64,000 nucleotides of DNA from Kaistella sp. 97-N-M2 (lineage in GTDB: Bacteria; Bacteroidota; Bacteroidia; Flavobacteriales; Weeksellaceae), in contig NZ_CP090976.1 in assembly GCF_021513235.1 (NCBI RefSeq), positions 1,488,001 to 1,552,000 of the forward strand. Reading direction: 5' to 3'. The notes under the pieces are model-generated. The model searched no databases, was not told the origin of the DNA, and worked only from the letters and a program-made list of their open reading frames with translations. Of the stretch, positions 62,901-64,000 are shown piece after piece. Numbering within the stretch: the first letter of the stretch is position 1; each line of letters begins with the position of its first letter. The position numbers and the translations under genes were made by a program.

Positions 62901-64000
62901 AGACGGAAAACTACAGTACGAAAACGGCTTGCCAACGCCTAATGTTCCCGCCAATACGACGACAACAAATTGGGGCACACAGCCGAACCAGTTTCCAATT
63001 TTATATGCTTTTTCTACGGAGAACGAAGAAAGAACCGCGCAGGATTTAGGCTATGACGGTTTGGATGCGGCGGGAGAAGCAGCAAAATTCGGGACCAACT
63101 TCGTTAATCCGGTTAAAAACGTAGAGGATCCGGCTTCCGACGACTTTGTATTCTATCTCTCGGATCAGTTTCAAGGCACTCAGGCTTCCTCGCTGACAGA
63201 ACGTTATAAATATTTCCGCGGTCCCGAAGGCAATTCCCAGAGCAATACTTTGGAAGTCGCCACCCAAACGCCGGATGCAGAAGATGTTAACAGAGATTAT
63301 AACTTAGATCAAAGCGAGAACTATACGCAGTACACCATTAATTTAGATAAAGCTAGTTTAGCTTTAGGTCAGAAATTTATCGTTGATGAGAAAGAAGTGG
63401 ATGTGAAATTCCAGAACGGACAGGCCGGAAAAAACAAGTGGTATTTGTTCCGCGTTCCTGTAACCCAATTCGATCAGGGCGCTAATGAAGGCGGCGTGAA
63501 AGACCTTTCCATTTTGAACAACGTTCGGTTTGCAAGAATGCTTTTAACAGGGTTCGATCAGGCCTCCACCATTCGTTTCGGAACTTTAGATCTGGTACGC
63601 AGCGACTGGAGAAAATATACAAAAGATATCGCCACAAACATTACCGATACAGAAGGTGTAAATCCTGCCGACAATCAATTTGTTGATGTGGGAAGTGTAA
63701 ATCTGGAAGAAAACGGACTCAGCCAGCCGCCGTATGTGCTGCCTCCGGGAATCGACCGACAAATTTTAAGCGGAAATGCGGGCGCACAGCGACAAAACGA
63801 AGCCTCACTTTACATTAAAACCGCGCCTATTGAGGCAAAAACTTCAAAAGGGGTTTTCAAAAATGTAGCTTTGGACATGCGTCGTTACAAAAATTTAGAA
63901 CTTTTTGTCCATGCAGAAGATGTAAGAGCGGGTGCGCAAAGCAACAGTCTGGATCCGGATGCGAAATTCTTTATCCGTTTCGGAAGCGATGCGACCGATA
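59911..64000 (+). CDS. sprA: SprA, T9SS outer-membrane translocon (N-terminal part, runs off right edge)
   Basis: Giant outer-membrane beta-barrel that forms the export pore of the type IX secretion system. The visible 1363 codons are all open. The start is a TTG at 59911, directly after ruvA, giving the signal peptide MEKNNFFQHIFLVLIFLCLSTTGIFAQ-like; no ATG is available before the signal. It continues as DYSLPNPTRYEAFYDVASGMYFLYPKIG and QRIQLGLLGKVGENLQLKANYDTQSGF, which match SprA. It serves the T9SS cargo at 13116 and 30745. The complete protein is usually about 2300-2400 residues, so the C-terminal barrel half lies outside the window. Confidence 0.95.
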   Translation, partial: MEKNNFFQHIFLVLIFLCLSTTGIFAQVIPQDSTSIREDYSLPNPTRYEAFYDVASGMYFLYPKIGNMVVGNPVSMTSAEYNQYMLNNQLSAYYKEKSSTNNLGYRKDQSDAIKKGLLPSVNIKNKLFESLFGGNKIEIIPQGFASFDIGGLYQKIDNPLILPQNRTSFAIDIQQRIQLGLLGKVGENLQLKANYDTQSGFAFENRMNLVWQAKGTWKDLQSKGLADKTTGGEDKIIKRVEFGNVNMPLSTSLIRGSESLFGLKTEFQLGKTYGTLVFSQQQGESRNIIAQGGGVMNTFKLNAIDYEDNQHYYIGHYFLDNYDKSLLNYPQINSRVNITRIEAWVLDQGSGNLQDQKGILGIRDLGEGTSGYPDNSQNGLYQGIVNLGASIRDVNTAYNAINGQSFPNANGSPETYTDGEQFIFNRKARKLNQNEFTYHPQLGYISLNQRLNDNQLLSIAYTFTLNGDNKVYKVGEFSEESPVLITKLLKSNIKTTTTTPMWDLMMKNIYSLNSNQINSDGFLLNVYLRDPTNGKVNYLPNTPVQDINLLKLFNWDRLNMNNDLQQNGNTTGDGIFDFVPGITVDPENGKIIFTKAKPFGAYLQNVLGSSDPKYVFNDLYDKFKNVASENRLALGYTLEGRFKGSQGSGISLGAINVPQGSVKVTANGVQLQEGIDYTVDYMLGTVNIINETVKQSGQAINISLENQLTFNTQRKRFLGLNLERRFNEHLTVGGTVVNYAETPLTQKVNFGQEAVNNTMAGFNILYNNELPFLTRLTDKIPLVNTEAPSNLNFMAEGAYLIPGQSNGIGNQSYIDDFEQTTSKISLKEPAMWSLASKPEKNPEPYFSNANLNDDLAFGNGRGLMTWYNIDPRFYGIGGKAPNGINAQAVSNHASRRVQTKELYNSRDFVAGEQLFTNTFDISYFPAERGPYNVNQNTESTQDRWGGIMRPISVSNFINSNIEYVEFWMMDPYADGNNLGANPKLLLQLGNVSEDVLKDGKLQYENGLPTPNVPANTTTTNWGTQPNQFPILYAFSTENEERTAQDLGYDGLDAAGEAAKFGTNFVNPVKNVEDPASDDFVFYLSDQFQGTQASSLTERYKYFRGPEGNSQSNTLEVATQTPDAEDVNRDYNLDQSENYTQYTINLDKASLALGQKFIVDEKEVDVKFQNGQAGKNKWYLFRVPVTQFDQGANEGGVKDLSILNNVRFARMLLTGFDQASTIRFGTLDLVRSDWRKYTKDIATNITDTEGVNPADNQFVDVGSVNLEENGLSQPPYVLPPGIDRQILSGNAGAQRQNEASLYIKTAPIEAKTSKGVFKNVALDMRRYKNLELFVHAEDVRAGAQSNSLDPDAKFFIRFGSDATD

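Overview
This window is a chromosomal segment from a Bacteroidota bacterium, most likely class Flavobacteriia, family Weeksellaceae (Chryseobacterium/Kaistella-like). The evidence is a low-GC sequence, type IX secretion (T9SS) C-terminal sorting tails, a SprA gene next to ruvA, IPExxxVDY and DUF4142 family proteins, a class II HMG-CoA reductase, gene starts without strong Shine-Dalgarno sequences, and several TAnnTTTG (-7) promoter elements. Most of the window is housekeeping chromosome. I see no prophage, insertion sequence, CRISPR array, rRNA or tRNA.

Layout. 1-2141: 5' part of a large exported surface protein (DUF4347-like plus IgGFc-binding-like). 2391-4386: groES-groEL. 4800-8412: a tightly packed five-gene operon of exported proteins with a CsgG-like member, of unknown function. 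8664-12828 (minus): acpP-fabF-rnc-IPExxxVDY-pyk. 13116-14900: a T9SS cargo protein. 15136-18432 (minus): paaE, a small unknown gene, paaA and hutG, with paaB, paaC and paaD not present. 18757-24490: clpB, an exported endonuclease/phosphatase-family protein and an ABC-F ATPase. 24639-25463: a lipoprotein gene with two frameshifts. 25615-28627: a compact operon starting with mvaA and ending with an EamA transporter. 28744-32922: sucC, a lipoprotein and a T9SS metalloprotease. 33099-35903: an MscS channel, the RNase P RNA gene, a PPK2 kinase and a DUF1573 protein. 36031-41349: valS, DUF4241, a ribokinase-like kinase and an alpha/beta hydrolase. 41390-43882: an ECF sigma factor with a membrane partner, then cobalamin adenosyltransferase and thiamine pyrophosphokinase. 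44015-47218: speA, a HAD phosphatase and speB, giving arginine to agmatine to putrescine. 47331-53383: a CocE-type hydrolase, AlkB, a BON/SH3 pair, a dicarboxylate symporter and a frameshifted T9SS protein. 53480-59159: DUF4142, Mrp and NifU (Fe-S assembly), an N-acetylglucosamine kinase-like protein and maeB, which is frameshifted here. 59323-64000: ruvA and the first 1363 codons of sprA, the T9SS outer-membrane translocon.

How parts connect. SprA at the right end is the export channel for proteins with C-terminal sorting tails, and such cargo is encoded at 13116, 30745 and 52542; the protein at the left edge may be another, but its tail is outside the window. Chaperones are GroES/GroEL and ClpB. 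Four apparent single-base frameshifts in short A runs (24732, about 25350, 53267 and 58313) suggest either recent gene decay or sequencing error, and matter most for maeB. A dispersed palindromic intergenic repeat occurs three times, and one copy appears to have extended a HAD phosphatase reading frame into the neighbouring speA. The least explained parts are the CsgG-like operon, the reduced paa locus and the repeat family.
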